A stretch of 62,466 bases of DNA from Rhodobiaceae bacterium (GTDB lineage Bacteria > Pseudomonadota > Alphaproteobacteria > Rhizobiales > TMED25), in NCBI GenBank assembly GCA_002704755.1, contig PAHC01000011.1, positions 258,491 through 320,956 of the forward strand. The letters run 5' to 3'. The notes beneath the pieces were generated by a model. That model searched no databases. It saw only the letters and a program-made list of their open reading frames with translations, and was not told the DNA's origin. Numbering within the stretch: position 1 is the first letter of the stretch; each line of letters begins with the position of its first letter. A program made the position numbers and the translations under genes. Of the stretch, positions 18,405-26,051 are shown one piece after another.

Positions 18405-18518
18405 TTGTAAATCCTTTATCTTAAATTCTATGATTTTAATAAGTTATTATTATTCCATAACTTGTTTGATGTGACAATCAAACATAGCAAAATAAAATAT
18501 AAATTTCTATATCTTTGA

Positions 18519-18929
18519 TTATGAAAAGTTTACAAATAATTTTGAGATATGATACCCGATGTATGATGATAAACCCGTCAATAATGTACCCCAAATAGTA
18601 TCAACAATAGTTACTTGTAGTGGCCAATCCTTCAATGTTGAGTAATTTGTCATATCATATGTAAGATATGCAAAAAATCCAAATAAAGCACCATAAATGA
18701 GTGCTGTATTTGCACTTCCATCTCTCAAAGCAGGTATAGTGGAAAAAATTAATATACCAACTACATATATAGAATAAAAGATAGCTGCTGCTTGCAGATT
18801 CGGTTTATCAGCAAGAATAAAACCAAGATTTCCAAAGTAGAATTTTTTTGCAATAAAGCCTAACCATATAGCATCAATTATGAGAAATATTGTTAGTACA
18901 ATAATATATGTTATTAAGTATTTTGTCAT
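18519..18929 (-). CDS. DUF2177 family membrane protein
   Basis: 136 residues with four membrane helices and the DUF2177 signature (DAIWLGFIAKKFY near the start, then GALFGFFAYLTYDMTNYSTL and VDTIWGTLLTG). Function is unknown. Family members often travel with DUF1365, FAD oxidoreductase and cyclopropane-synthase-like genes, which here are on the opposite strand 70 bp away. Its own upstream region holds an exact TGATC-N17-CGTT promoter identical in form to that of rpoE, so it is probably a RpoE-ChrR target. Confidence 0.85.
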   Translation of the reverse strand: MTKYLITYIIVLTIFLIIDAIWLGFIAKKFYFGNLGFILADKPNLQAAAIFYSIYVVGILIFSTIPALRDGSANTALIYGALFGFFAYLTYDMTNYSTLKDWPLQVTIVDTIWGTLLTGLSSYIGYHISKLFVNFS

Positions 18930-18957
18930 AGCATTACCATTTGTATCATGAACTTAT

Positions 18958-18983
18958 AACGTTTACAAATATTGCATAGATCA
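18958..18983 (-). promoter_or_regulatory. RpoE (ECF) promoter of the DUF2177 gene, TGATC-N17-CGTT
   Basis: Minus strand: TGATC (18983-18979), 17 bp, CGTT (18961-18958), 28 bp before the ATG. TGATC is the -35 element known for the ChrR-controlled ECF group, and the same boxes at the same spacing precede rpoE here. I find no equally good site on the plus strand for the divergent FAD oxidoreductase gene. Confidence 0.6.
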
Positions 18984-18998
18984 AAAAAGTAAAAACAA

Positions 18999-20306
18999 TT
19001 GAGAAATATCTTGTCTGAAAAAATTGCAATTATAGGTGGAGGAATATCAGGATTATCCTCTGCATGGCACATATCTCAAACTCATAATGTCACACTTTTT
19101 GAAAAAAATAATTACCTGGGGGGGCATGCAAATACAATACTTGTAAGTGAAAAACAAAATAAAGTTGTGCCAGTTGATGTAGGCTTCATGGTCTTTAATG
19201 AAATTTGCTATCCAAATCTTATCCAGCTATTCCAAAAGTTGGGTGTTCAGTCACATAACTCTGATATGAGTTTTTCAGTTTCAGATAAAATAAAAGGTTA
19301 TGAATATTCAGGTTCAGGATTAGGTGGTTACTTTGGACAAAGAAAAAATTTATTCAGTTTAAGACATTGGGGACAACTATTATCAATAGTAAGATTTTAT
19401 TCAAAAGCGCAAATAAATATTAAAAAATATAAAACTAATACAACCTTATTAGAGTTTTTAAAGGCCGAGAAACTATCTGACTTCTTCATAGAAAACCACA
19501 TAATACCTATGTGCAGTGCAATATGGTCTTGTGATAATGACGAGATGTTATCCTACCCTGCTCATGATTTTGTTAGCTTCTTTATTAATCATGGATTATT
19601 CAAGCTAAAAAACAGACCCAAATGGAAATCTGTAACTGGTGGGAGTAAAGAATATGTCGAGGCAATCAAAGCATCCCATAAATTCAAAATCAAACTAAAT
19701 GCAAACATTACAAAGATAGAAAAAAAAGAAGAAAAATTTGAAATTATTTTGGATAATGGTGAAAAAGATATATACGACAAATTAATCTTAGCTTCGCCTG
19801 CTAATGAAAGTAAAAAACTAATTGAGTCAGTTGATGAACAATTAGCAGATCTGTTGACTAAGTTTAAATATCAAAAGAATTTAGGCATATTGCACTCTGA
19901 CCCAGATATCATGCCTATTTCAAAAAAAATATGGGCAAGTTGGAACTACACACGCACCAACAAAGATAGTTCAAAATTATCTGTGACTTATTGGCTCAAT
20001 AGTATCCAAAAAATTGATAGTCAAAAAAATTATTTTCTTACTCTAAATCCAGGAGATCAGATCCAAGAAAATCAAATACACAAAAAAATTTATTTCTCAC
20101 ATCCAATTTTTGATTTAGATAATAAAAATACAAAAAAAGAAATTATAAAAAGGCAGGGTAATAATAATATTTGGGTATGCGGCAGCTATTTAGGTTTTGG
20201 GTTTCACGAAGATGGAATACAGAGTGGACTCATAGTTTCAGAAGATATACTAAAAAAAGCAAGACCATGGAAGGTAAAAGAAGGCTCAAATAGAATAGCA
20301 GTTTAG
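18999..20306 (+). CDS. FAD/NAD-binding oxidoreductase (COG2907 type, amine-oxidase-like)
   Basis: About 435 residues. The N-terminal FAD-binding motif is IAIIGGGISGLSSAW, with the acidic end LFEKNNYLGGHANT. The C-terminal FAD motif is WVCGSYLGFGFHEDGIQSG. It belongs to the flavoprotein group that resembles amine oxidases and phytoene desaturases and is usually next to DUF1365 and cyclopropane-synthase-like genes, as here. A role in modifying unsaturated fatty acyl chains is inferred. The track start is TTG at 18999; a second TTG at 19011 with GAG just before it (MSEKIAIIGGG) is equally good. Confidence 0.88.
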   Translation: MRNILSEKIAIIGGGISGLSSAWHISQTHNVTLFEKNNYLGGHANTILVSEKQNKVVPVDVGFMVFNEICYPNLIQLFQKLGVQSHNSDMSFSVSDKIKGYEYSGSGLGGYFGQRKNLFSLRHWGQLLSIVRFYSKAQINIKKYKTNTTLLEFLKAEKLSDFFIENHIIPMCSAIWSCDNDEMLSYPAHDFVSFFINHGLFKLKNRPKWKSVTGGSKEYVEAIKASHKFKIKLNANITKIEKKEEKFEIILDNGEKDIYDKLILASPANESKKLIESVDEQLADLLTKFKYQKNLGILHSDPDIMPISKKIWASWNYTRTNKDSSKLSVTYWLNSIQKIDSQKNYFLTLNPGDQIQENQIHKKIYFSHPIFDLDNKNTKKEIIKRQGNNNIWVCGSYLGFGFHEDGIQSGLIVSEDILKKARPWKVKEGSNRIAV

Positions 20307-20330
20307 TCAGAAATTTATTATGATAATACT

Positions 20331-21104
20331 ATGATGAATAGCAATATCCTCGTTGGCAAAGTAGTACATAAGCGAATAAACCCAATTAAGCACAAACTTC
20401 ATTACAATGTTTTTGCGCTAGAGGTTGACTCAAACAACCTCGAGGATATTGGAAAAAATTCTAGATATTTATCCTACAATAAATTTAATCTCTTTAGTTT
20501 TTTTGATACTGACCATGGTAATGGGAAGTCTATAAGAGATTTTCTATCTGAGATTATTGCAAATACAAAAACAAATAATCCTATTTCAAGGTTTTCGATA
20601 ATTTCGTACCCAAGAGTATTGGGGTATGTGTTCAACCCAATCACAATTTATCTAGGATTTGATGAGTCTAATAAAATTGGACTAATCATTTATGAGGTAA
20701 ATAACACATTTGGACAGAGAGTGATTTATGTATTACCAAACAATAATAAAGAAGAAATAATCTATCAGAGGTGCGACAAGAAGTTATTTATCTCACCATT
20801 TAATGGAGATAACGGAGTATATACTTTTCATGTAAAAGATAATGAGCAATCTTTCCAAATTGGAATTAATTTGAAAGTAGATGATGAACCGATCATAAAT
20901 GCTTACTTCTTTGGTCAAAAATTTGAGCTAAATCATAAAAATCTTATGAAAACATTCAGAAGTAATTTATTCCTAACATTTAAAGTAATTATCGCTATAC
21001 ACTATGAAGCCCTAAAATTATATTTTAAGGGGATGAAATTCAAAAAGAAACCCCAAGTAGAGAAAATTCAAATATGTTACATTAGCGCAGAAGATATAAG
21101 TTAA
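20331..21104 (+). CDS. DUF1365 family protein
   Basis: 257 residues. It begins NILVGKVVHKRINPIKHKLHY and contains FSIISYPRVLGYVFNPITIYLGF and YEVNNTFGQRVIYVLP, all typical of DUF1365 (COG3496). No reaction is known. The gene is 24 bp after the flavoprotein gene and its stop directly abuts the ATG of the methyltransferase, so the three are almost surely one operon and likely act in one lipid pathway. Confidence 0.9.
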   Translation: MMNSNILVGKVVHKRINPIKHKLHYNVFALEVDSNNLEDIGKNSRYLSYNKFNLFSFFDTDHGNGKSIRDFLSEIIANTKTNNPISRFSIISYPRVLGYVFNPITIYLGFDESNKIGLIIYEVNNTFGQRVIYVLPNNNKEEIIYQRCDKKLFISPFNGDNGVYTFHVKDNEQSFQIGINLKVDDEPIINAYFFGQKFELNHKNLMKTFRSNLFLTFKVIIAIHYEALKLYFKGMKFKKKPQVEKIQICYISAEDIS

Positions 21105-22265
21105 ATGATGAAGAAATATATCAAGAAATTATTTAGTTGGGAGCCACAAGGATCAATAAGGATTATTTTTCCTGATGGTACAGAGCACTTGCTAGGATCA
21201 GAAGAAACTGATCTTTATATGAAATTTAATAATTATAAGATTGTCTGGAATTTCTTCACAAGTAGGGCAAATGCATTCAGTGATTGCTATGTAAATGGTG
21301 ATATTGAATGCTCTGATTTAACAAGTTTCTTTATATTTTACCTCAGAAATAAAGAAAAGTTTGATAATATGGCTCCGTTTAAAATCTTGAAACTCAATTT
21401 ATCCTACCTTAGTCATTTGCTCAGATGGAATAGTATCAGCGGGGCAAGAAAAAATATAAGAGCTCATTATGATATGGGTAATGACTTTTTTGCTGAGTGG
21501 CTTGACGAAAGCATGCAATATTCGAGTGCTCATTTTAATGAAGACAACAAAATATTGGAAGATGCCCAAAATAATAAACTACAAAAATTAAATGCATACC
21601 TAGACATTAAAGATGATGAGACCATACTGGAAATAGGCTGCGGATGGGGCACACTATCGCAATATTTGTTTAATAAAAATAATATCAATATTGATGCCAT
21701 TACAATCTCTGATGAACAGCTGAGGTTTGCGCGTACATTGAATCTTAAATCATCAAATAAAAAATGTGATTTTAAATTACAAGATTATCGAAATACGGAC
21801 TCTAAATATAATAAGATCGTATCTATAGAAATGATTGAGGCAGTGGGGAAAAAATATTTACCCATTTACCTTGATACAATAAGAAAATGTCTAAAAAATG
21901 ATGGCCACGCTATTATCCAAGGTATTACAATAGCAGATGATAAATTTGATGAGTACAGCAACCAAGTTGACTTCATTCAAAAATATATTTTTCCTGGAGG
22001 GTTCTTACCCAGCCAAAAATACTTAGAGGAAATTGCAATGTCAAAGGGATTAGAAATTGAAACTCTAGACGAACTCAATCTCTCTTATGCAAAAACACTG
22101 AGAATATGGAGAGAACGATTTAATACTAAATGGTCAAAAATAAAGACAATGGGATATGATGATAAATTTAAAAGAATTTGGAATTATTACTTATCATATT
22201 GTGAGGCAGGGTTTGTTGAGAAATCAATTTTTGTAAATGTATTTAAATTTAAACCAAAAAATTAA
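21105..22265 (+). CDS. Cyclopropane-fatty-acyl-phospholipid synthase family methyltransferase
   Basis: 386 residues. An N-terminal lipid-binding region is followed by NIRAHYDMGNDFFAEWLDESMQYSSAHF, the SAM-binding motif EIGCGWGTLSQYLF, and the active-site segment IEMIEAVGKKYLPIY, then KYIFPGGFLPS. The enzyme transfers a methyl or methylene unit from SAM to double bonds of phospholipid acyl chains. In Rhodobacter sphaeroides, RpoE-ChrR-controlled genes of this type make methylated and furan fatty acids, so the product here may be methyl-branched instead of cyclopropane. It ends 1 bp from the convergent SDR gene. Confidence 0.92.
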   Translation: MMKKYIKKLFSWEPQGSIRIIFPDGTEHLLGSEETDLYMKFNNYKIVWNFFTSRANAFSDCYVNGDIECSDLTSFFIFYLRNKEKFDNMAPFKILKLNLSYLSHLLRWNSISGARKNIRAHYDMGNDFFAEWLDESMQYSSAHFNEDNKILEDAQNNKLQKLNAYLDIKDDETILEIGCGWGTLSQYLFNKNNINIDAITISDEQLRFARTLNLKSSNKKCDFKLQDYRNTDSKYNKIVSIEMIEAVGKKYLPIYLDTIRKCLKNDGHAIIQGITIADDKFDEYSNQVDFIQKYIFPGGFLPSQKYLEEIAMSKGLEIETLDELNLSYAKTLRIWRERFNTKWSKIKTMGYDDKFKRIWNYYLSYCEAGFVEKSIFVNVFKFKPKN

Positions 22266-22266
22266 G

Positions 22267-23031
22267 TTATTTTTTCCAAATCATCTTATTTATGAAATAA
22301 AAATAAAGGCTGTTTGGCATAATTCTAAGCATCTTAAGAACCAAGCCAAAGAAAAAAGGGAATATAATTTCATACTTTGATTTTTCTAGTCCTGATATTA
22401 TTTTTTTGGTTGCATATTCTATTGATACCATACTTGGCATCGGAAACTTATTCACTTTACTTGCATCAGTATCAACAAAACCGGGATTGATTAATGAAAC
22501 GGTAATGCCATACTGACGTAGTTCTGATTTGAGTACCTCTGCTAAATTTATTAAAGCAGCTTTGGTTGGGCTATATGCTATTGAATTTGGAAGTCCCCTA
22601 TAGCCAGCGACAGAAGCCATAATCGCTATATGGCCACTTTTTCTTTTTATGAAATGAGGAATAATAATTTTAAGGCAATTCATTACTCCAAAGTAATTTA
22701 TATCTATGGACTCCTTAACGAGGTTATAATTCTGATCTAAATTATCAACTGTGAATAATCTACTTATGCCAGCATTCAGTATTATTAAATCTGGAAGATT
22801 GTGCGTACTTTCCGTAAATATTTTTGTGTCTTTTATGAGCTTTTTCTCATCCGTTACATCCATAACTAACGGTATTATGTTTTCAGACATTTTACTGATT
22901 TCAGATAACCTATCTTCACGGCGAGCTGAAGCGAAAACTTTCACACCTTTTTTAGCAAGTGCTATAGATAGGTTTCTACCGATACCAGAACTTGCACCAG
23001 TAACCCAAGCAGACTTCCATTTATGGGACAT
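22267..23031 (-). CDS. SDR-family NAD(P)-dependent oxidoreductase
   Basis: 254 residues of a classical SDR. The cofactor loop is TGASSGIGRNLS, NNAG appears as LNAGIS, the catalytic serine is in IMASVAGYRG, and the Y-x-x-x-K is YSPTKAAL. A hydrophobic C-terminus (FFFGLVLKMLRIMPNSLYFYF) suggests membrane association, which fits a lipid substrate. It starts 4 bp after chrR and is the third gene of the rpoE-chrR operon. Confidence 0.92.
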   Translation of the reverse strand: MSHKWKSAWVTGASSGIGRNLSIALAKKGVKVFASARREDRLSEISKMSENIIPLVMDVTDEKKLIKDTKIFTESTHNLPDLIILNAGISRLFTVDNLDQNYNLVKESIDINYFGVMNCLKIIIPHFIKRKSGHIAIMASVAGYRGLPNSIAYSPTKAALINLAEVLKSELRQYGITVSLINPGFVDTDASKVNKFPMPSMVSIEYATKKIISGLEKSKYEIIFPFFFGLVLKMLRIMPNSLYFYFINKMIWKK

Positions 23032-23035
23032 TTAT

Positions 23036-23686
23036 TTAAATACGTACAATTGATTGATACATATTTGCGATTAGACTCTTAAAGACCATCGGCCCATCAG
23101 TTGCGATCACACAAATGCAATCTTCCTTTGAACTTACAACTGGTTCATGATGCGTTGACATGTCATGATCTGCTATATCTCCAGCTGCATAGGTACCGTT
23201 TTGATCGTCGAAAGCGCCCTTCAACACAAGGGTTAATTCACCGCCTTTATGCCCATGTTCAGGTATTTTCTTTTTAGGCTTAATCTTTAAAAAAGTTAAG
23301 TGACAATTGGATTTATCACTGATTTTAACTTGGCTTTTTTGGATTCCAGGAGCAAAGAATGACCACTGAATATCATCTAGATGATTACCGATGTATCTCT
23401 GTAAGGAAACTGGGACTTCAGAATTAAGGTCAAAATCAATCTTTTTAATTTCAGGGCTATTATTTTTGTTATTAAGTTTATTCAGAAACACATTGTAATC
23501 TTGTGTCTTTTCCTTTTTTTCAACGGCATTTTCCATCATTGATGCGCCAAGTTCATTCCCTATTTGTACAATTTCTTTACAGTGGGCACAATTTTCTGTG
23601 TGTGATGCTACAAGAGTACTAAAAGCTAGGCTTAAAGTTCCGCTTGAATATGAAATTAATGTTGATAGATCTGGATGTTGTTTCAT
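23036..23686 (-). CDS. chrR: Anti-sigma factor ChrR (zinc, cupin domain)
   Basis: 216 residues. The N-terminal zinc-binding anti-sigma domain has an early histidine (MKQHPDL) and HTENCAHC, matching the H-xxx-C-xx-C site that holds RpoE inactive. The C-terminal cupin domain has PEHGHKGGELTLVLKG and a later histidine in DHDMSTHHEP, the second metal site needed for the singlet-oxygen response in Rhodobacter. The start overlaps the rpoE stop by 4 bp. All metal ligands known from the family appear to be kept, so the switch should work. Confidence 0.95.
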   Translation of the reverse strand: MKQHPDLSTLISYSSGTLSLAFSTLVASHTENCAHCKEIVQIGNELGASMMENAVEKKEKTQDYNVFLNKLNNKNNSPEIKKIDFDLNSEVPVSLQRYIGNHLDDIQWSFFAPGIQKSQVKISDKSNCHLTFLKIKPKKKIPEHGHKGGELTLVLKGAFDDQNGTYAAGDIADHDMSTHHEPVVSSKEDCICVIATDGPMVFKSLIANMYQSIVRI

Positions 23687-24231
23687 GCTTGTAATTCCTT
23701 AAGATTATCTTTCATCTTTTGATAAGCTAGCCTCATACGTGACTTGACTGTTCCTATTGGGATACTCAACTCACTTGCTATTTCTTCTTGGGTTAAGTCA
23801 TTAACAAATGATAGCTCAATGACTCTTCTTTGTTTTAGGGGCAACAGTTCAATCGCCTTTTTAACATGGGCAGAAATTGATTTTTGTTCGACAATATCTA
23901 AACCGCTGTCATTATCTGAAGCAATGTCAACTTCTGAAATATCTGTGTAAGGTTGTGAAGACTTTTTTCTTAGTAAATCGATCCTATTATTCCTTGCGAT
24001 AGTGTATACCCACGAACTGAATGATCCTTTATCAGGATTATACATGTGGATTTTCTCCCAAATATTTATCATCGTATCGTGCATAAGATCTTCTGCCTGA
24101 GCTCCATCAGCACCGCTTCTCATCAGTAGTGATTTGATTTTTGGTGCAAAATAATTAAATATAATTTCAAAGTCTTTTGTATTCTTCTCAGCTTGAAATT
24201 TTTTTACTAAGTCCTTGTTTACTTCCAACAT
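23683..24231 (-). CDS. rpoE: ECF sigma factor RpoE (ChrR-controlled group)
   Basis: 182 residues with only regions 2 and 4. Region 2 is AEDLMHDTMINIWEKIHMY ... FSSWVYTIARNNRIDLLRKK; region 4 ends DLTQEEIASELSIPIGTVKSRMRLAYQKM. It is coupled to chrR and preceded by a TGATC-N17-CGTT site, indicating positive autoregulation. In characterised alphaproteobacteria this sigma is freed from ChrR by singlet oxygen or related organic peroxides. A palindrome lies in its leader. Confidence 0.95.
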   Translation of the reverse strand: MLEVNKDLVKKFQAEKNTKDFEIIFNYFAPKIKSLLMRSGADGAQAEDLMHDTMINIWEKIHMYNPDKGSFSSWVYTIARNNRIDLLRKKSSQPYTDISEVDIASDNDSGLDIVEQKSISAHVKKAIELLPLKQRRVIELSFVNDLTQEEIASELSIPIGTVKSRMRLAYQKMKDNLKELQA

Positions 24232-24247
24232 TATTTTTTATATTTGT

Positions 24248-24266
24248 GTTACATTACATATGTAAC
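24248..24266. repeat. Inverted repeat in the rpoE leader
   Basis: GTTACAT-TACAT-ATGTAAC has perfect 7-bp arms and a 5-bp spacer; the core TTACATATGTAA is itself a 12-bp palindrome. It lies between the predicted -10 box (24278-24275) and the rpoE start, so it could be an operator or a hairpin in the 5' leader. No regulator is recognised. Confidence 0.4.
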
Positions 24267-24274
24267 AATCATAA

Positions 24275-24300
24275 AACGTTTTTTTCTACAAAAAAGATCA
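24275..24300 (-). promoter_or_regulatory. RpoE autoregulated promoter, TGATC-N17-CGTT
   Basis: Minus strand: TGATC (24300-24296), 17 bp, CGTT (24278-24275), 44 bp upstream of the rpoE ATG. The boxes and spacing equal those before the DUF2177 gene. A site for the sigma factor before its own operon is the usual arrangement in this ECF group. Confidence 0.65.
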
Positions 24301-24314
24301 TTCATTCCCATGAT

Positions 24315-24340
24315 TAATCTAACTGCTTGCCAATAACGTT
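24315..24340 (+). promoter_or_regulatory. Degenerate RpoE-type promoter, TAATC-N17-CGTT
   Basis: Plus strand: TAATC, 17 bp, CGTT, ending 20 bp before the ATG of the second SDR gene. It differs from the exact sites by one base in the -35 box. The divergent rpoE promoter is 15 bp away, so both may be fired by RpoE. Confidence 0.45.
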
Positions 24341-24359
24341 GTACTAAGTGGAGATTCTT

Positions 24360-25094
24360 ATGAATACAAATACAAATAATAAATTTCAGAATGCAAAAGT
24401 ATTAGTGGTTGGTGCCACTGGAGGGATTGGTTCTGCGTTTGTTGAGAAAATTAAACAGCTTGATAAAGACAATATTATCATAGAAGTGGTTCGTAAAAAA
24501 AAATATAACCACCAAATTGAGGTCGATATGCTTGATGAAGAATCAATGACACAATGTGCTTTAGAAATTCACAAACAACATGGGACTATCGATATGATAC
24601 TAAATACTGTTGGTTTACTGCACTCTGATGGTGCGATGCCTGAAAGAGCTTACAAAGAAATAAACCAAGATTTCCTTCAAAAGACTTTCGAAGCAAACAC
24701 TTTCATACCATTCTTAGTTTCTAAACATTTTATTCCACTGCTATCAAAAAATAAGACCTCATTGATAGCATTTATGTCCGCCAGAATTGGCAGTATATCT
24801 GACAATAATCTTGGTGGCTGGTATAGTTATAGAGCGTCAAAGTCAGCTCTCAATATGCTGATTAAAACCTTATCAATTGAACTCTCATATAAAAATAAAA
24901 ATGCTATCTGTATAGGCCTTCATCCTGGAACTGTAAAGACAAATTTATCGGATCCATTTTCTGAGAAAATTAAAGCATATAAAGTATTTTCTAAAGAAGA
25001 GTCTATTGATTATCTTGTTAATCAAATTAATCGTGTTGACCAAACATTTAGTGGTAAATTAATTGACTGGAAAGGCGATGTAATTCCCTACTAA
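24360..25094 (+). CDS. SDR-family oxidoreductase (C-factor-like)
   Basis: About 244 residues from the ATG at 24360, which has GGAG seven bases upstream; the track starts at a GTG at 24348. The N-terminal motif is VLVVGATGGIGSAF, the catalytic serine is in AFMSARIGSISD, and Y-x-x-x-K is YRASKSALNML. It resembles the short CsgA/C-factor-like SDRs often found beside cyclopropane-synthase and photolyase genes. It is divergent from rpoE and followed by a 49-residue ORF. Confidence 0.9.
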   Translation: MNTNTNNKFQNAKVLVVGATGGIGSAFVEKIKQLDKDNIIIEVVRKKKYNHQIEVDMLDEESMTQCALEIHKQHGTIDMILNTVGLLHSDGAMPERAYKEINQDFLQKTFEANTFIPFLVSKHFIPLLSKNKTSLIAFMSARIGSISDNNLGGWYSYRASKSALNMLIKTLSIELSYKNKNAICIGLHPGTVKTNLSDPFSEKIKAYKVFSKEESIDYLVNQINRVDQTFSGKLIDWKGDVIPY

Positions 25095-25116
25095 TTTTCA
25101 TTGAGAAGAATCAGAC

Positions 25117-25266
25117 ATGGAACCAGACATCACAAAAAGTATTGTTAGAGAGTACCGGAGAGAGAAAAGGCGAGCATATCATGTTAAAAAGAGAAAAGGC
25201 AGAATAGACAATAGAACAGGAAAACCTGGGAAAAAAAGTAGTTCAGCCTACCAATATTATAAATAA
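25117..25266 (+). CDS. Unrecognised 49-residue very basic protein (missed by the track)
   Basis: An ATG at 25117, 22 bp after the SDR stop, opens a 49-codon frame ending TAA at 25266. The product starts MEPDITKSIVREYRREKRRA and has about 17 Lys/Arg residues, a GRIDNRTGKPGKK stretch and an aromatic end (SAYQYYK). GAGAAG lies 8 bp before the start. I do not recognise the family. Charge and size would suit a nucleic-acid- or membrane-surface-binding peptide. Its place behind an RpoE-like promoter suggests it belongs to the stress regulon. Confidence 0.55.
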   Translation: MEPDITKSIVREYRREKRRAYHVKKRKGRIDNRTGKPGKKSSSAYQYYK

Positions 25267-25386
25267 AAAAACTTATCAACTAGAGCTAACGATATTGTTG
25301 AAATACGCTTATACCGATCAGGGTAAGTTTGGAGATAAGTTGGGCATGATTACTAATGTTTGTATTTTCCTATTTGATTCCTACTA

Positions 25387-25746
25387 TTACTCGTGTTCTC
25401 CACCCGGATCTCTTTTGTCTAGCTTGATCTTAACACCATTAGACCAAATGTAATTTCTTGTCCTGTTAACAGAATGGTATCCATTTAAAAAACTATATGG
25501 TGAATTCTCAGCAATATCAAATGTCGTAACGGTTACTATGATAGCTGCTAAGAGCGTTGTATGAGCAATTGCACTAATACCAAAGGCAAAAACACTTTCA
25601 ACAATCATTAGGCCAAATACAATGCTCCACATAAAAGCGAGCACTTGCATTATCATGTGTTGTACATGTAAGTCTGGTATGTTTTTTAGGGGATTGTGCC
25701 TTGCATCCATCACGCCATTCCATGTGTTGTAAATATATTCTCTCAT
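25387..25746 (-). CDS. Unrecognised small membrane protein with two helices
   Basis: 119 residues. Two hydrophobic segments (about 32-55 and 58-80) are framed by a polar, His-containing N-terminus and a C-terminus with DIAENSPYSFLNGYHSVNRTRNYIWSNG and an acidic end. I do not recognise a domain. AGAGGTATTAAC lies before the ATG (AGAGG-like on the minus strand as AAGAGGTATTAACATG), a good ribosome site, so it is very likely a real gene. It faces the rpoE-linked SDR operon. Confidence 0.7.
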   Translation of the reverse strand: MREYIYNTWNGVMDARHNPLKNIPDLHVQHMIMQVLAFMWSIVFGLMIVESVFAFGISAIAHTTLLAAIIVTVTTFDIAENSPYSFLNGYHSVNRTRNYIWSNGVKIKLDKRDPGGEHE

Positions 25747-26051
25747 GTTAATACCTCTTACATCATTATATTTATATGTGCAGATTCAAACCTGCCATGT
25801 TTGTAAGTAAAGATTTCTTATTATTTTGTGTGAAACTAATGAAAACTTTACCACACATTTTTTTTGAATTTTAACAAATTCATAATATTATAACGAACGT
25901 TTACACATCTTGGTTCACTATAGTTTTATAGTTTAACCATTCCAGAGGTAGCGAACACCTCAAATTATAGAAACTCCTAGATATTGTCAGATTATACCCA
26001 TACTGATTATAGCAGATTGCGCACATGTTACTGCAGTGATATAATACTTCT
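25747..26051. other. Spacer between two divergent genes
   Basis: This 305-bp gap contains no convincing gene. It holds an AACGTT element at 25896-25901 that lacks a matching -35 box, a small hairpin GAGGT-N7-ACCTC at 25945-25961, and the near-consensus promoter of the next gene at its right end. The minus-strand ORF 25901..26125 is not supported. Confidence 0.6.
26017..26045 (+). promoter_or_regulatory. Sigma-70 promoter, TTGCGC-N17-TATAAT, implying a leaderless mRNA
   Basis: TTGCGC is followed by exactly 17 bp and a perfect TATAAT. Only six bases (ACTTCT) separate TATAAT from the ATG at 26052, so the expected transcription start falls on or next to the start codon. No Shine-Dalgarno sequence could fit. 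Confidence 0.7.
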
